DNA of 5,230 bases, taken from contig CAKSBK010000095.1 of NCBI GenBank assembly GCA_934438035.1, positions 1 through 5,230 of the forward strand, read 5' to 3'. The notes under the pieces were generated by a model that did no database searches, was not told the DNA's origin, and saw only the letters and a program-made list of their open reading frames with translations. The DNA is from an uncultured Christensenellaceae bacterium. Its GTDB lineage: Bacteria; Bacillota; Clostridia; Christensenellales; Christensenellaceae. A program made the translations under genes and the position numbers. Below, in pieces: positions 5,114 to 5,230 of the stretch (the first letter of the stretch is position 1; the number at the start of each line of letters is the position of its first letter).

Positions 5114-5230
5114 TTATCTCGCCGTGCGTTGAGATATACCTTTTATAGAAGAAATAACCCAATCTTTAGCGTCTACAGTTACTACAGTTCCGCAATACTC
5201 GCAGCGTGCGGATTTTTTAACGTCTACAGG
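5114..5230 (-). CDS. Zinc-ribbon protein, C-terminal end (possibly Tim44-like)
   Basis: An open frame enters at the right edge and ends in TAA at 5114-5116, giving the last 38 residues. They contain one zinc knuckle, RCEYCGTVVTV (9-19), followed by DAKDWVISSIKGI (20-32) and a short basic tail. A CxYCG knuckle followed closely by a DWV-S segment is how many clostridial zinc-ribbon proteins with a Tim44-like domain end; the partner CxxC knuckle and the main domain would lie beyond the window. The coding call is supported by the motif and a stop just ahead of a properly spaced intergenic gap. The Tim44-like label is recall of a family pattern from a short fragment and is tentative; other double-zinc-ribbon proteins are possible. 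Confidence 0.6.
   Translation of the reverse strand, partial: PVDVKKSARCEYCGTVVTVDAKDWVISSIKGISQRTAR

Noticed and set aside
1..5230. Search by eye for CRISPR repeats, transposase or phage genes, toxin-antitoxin pairs, or a new defence system.
   Set aside because: No regularly spaced repeats, no mobile-element proteins, and all genes fall in known chromosomal families with similar composition.

Overview
The window comes from a spore-forming, low-to-mid GC Gram-positive bacterium, most likely an uncultured member of the Clostridia. This rests on a SpoIVFA/SpoIVFB-type pair, A+T-rich intergenic DNA with near-consensus vegetative promoters, purine-rich Shine-Dalgarno sites, and a zinc-ribbon C-terminus of a kind common in Clostridia. 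No 16S or other phylogenetic marker is present, so the assignment is inference.

Every gene reads on the minus strand, so transcription runs from high to low coordinates. In that order: (1) the last 38 codons of a zinc-ribbon protein, possibly Tim44-like, enter at the right edge. (2) After a 51-nt gap holding a perfect GC-rich palindrome comes a tight three-gene cluster with 1-nt gaps: a small-multidrug-export-family membrane protein, a YdcF/DUF218 membrane protein and a YgjP-like zinc metallopeptidase. (3) A terminator-like hairpin follows, fused to the ribosome binding site of the next gene. (4) Then comes spoIVFA-spoIVFB, overlapping by 14 nt, whose homologues form the intramembrane protease complex that processes pro-sigma-K in the mother cell. 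(5) glpK, a full-length glycerol kinase, has its own strong promoter (TTTACA-17-TATAAT with TG extension) starting 8 nt past spoIVFB. (6) At the left edge a near-perfect promoter (TTGACA-17-TAAAAT) drives a tRNA, probably tRNA-Asp, of which only the first 32 nt are inside the window.

The genes form at least four transcription units: an envelope-type cluster, a sporulation protease pair, a glycerol kinase and a tRNA unit. Nothing indicates a mobile element, phage, CRISPR array or defence system. Coding density is very high and no gene-free stretch exceeds about 110 nt. The most interesting points are regulatory: the junction before spoIVFA, where a terminator hairpin, a possible sigma-E -10 element and the Shine-Dalgarno share the same bases; an 11-bp direct repeat spaced 20 bp apart in the glpK promoter; and a GlpK that lacks the phosphorylatable histidine typical of many Gram-positive glycerol kinases. 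I found no convincing wholly new system.
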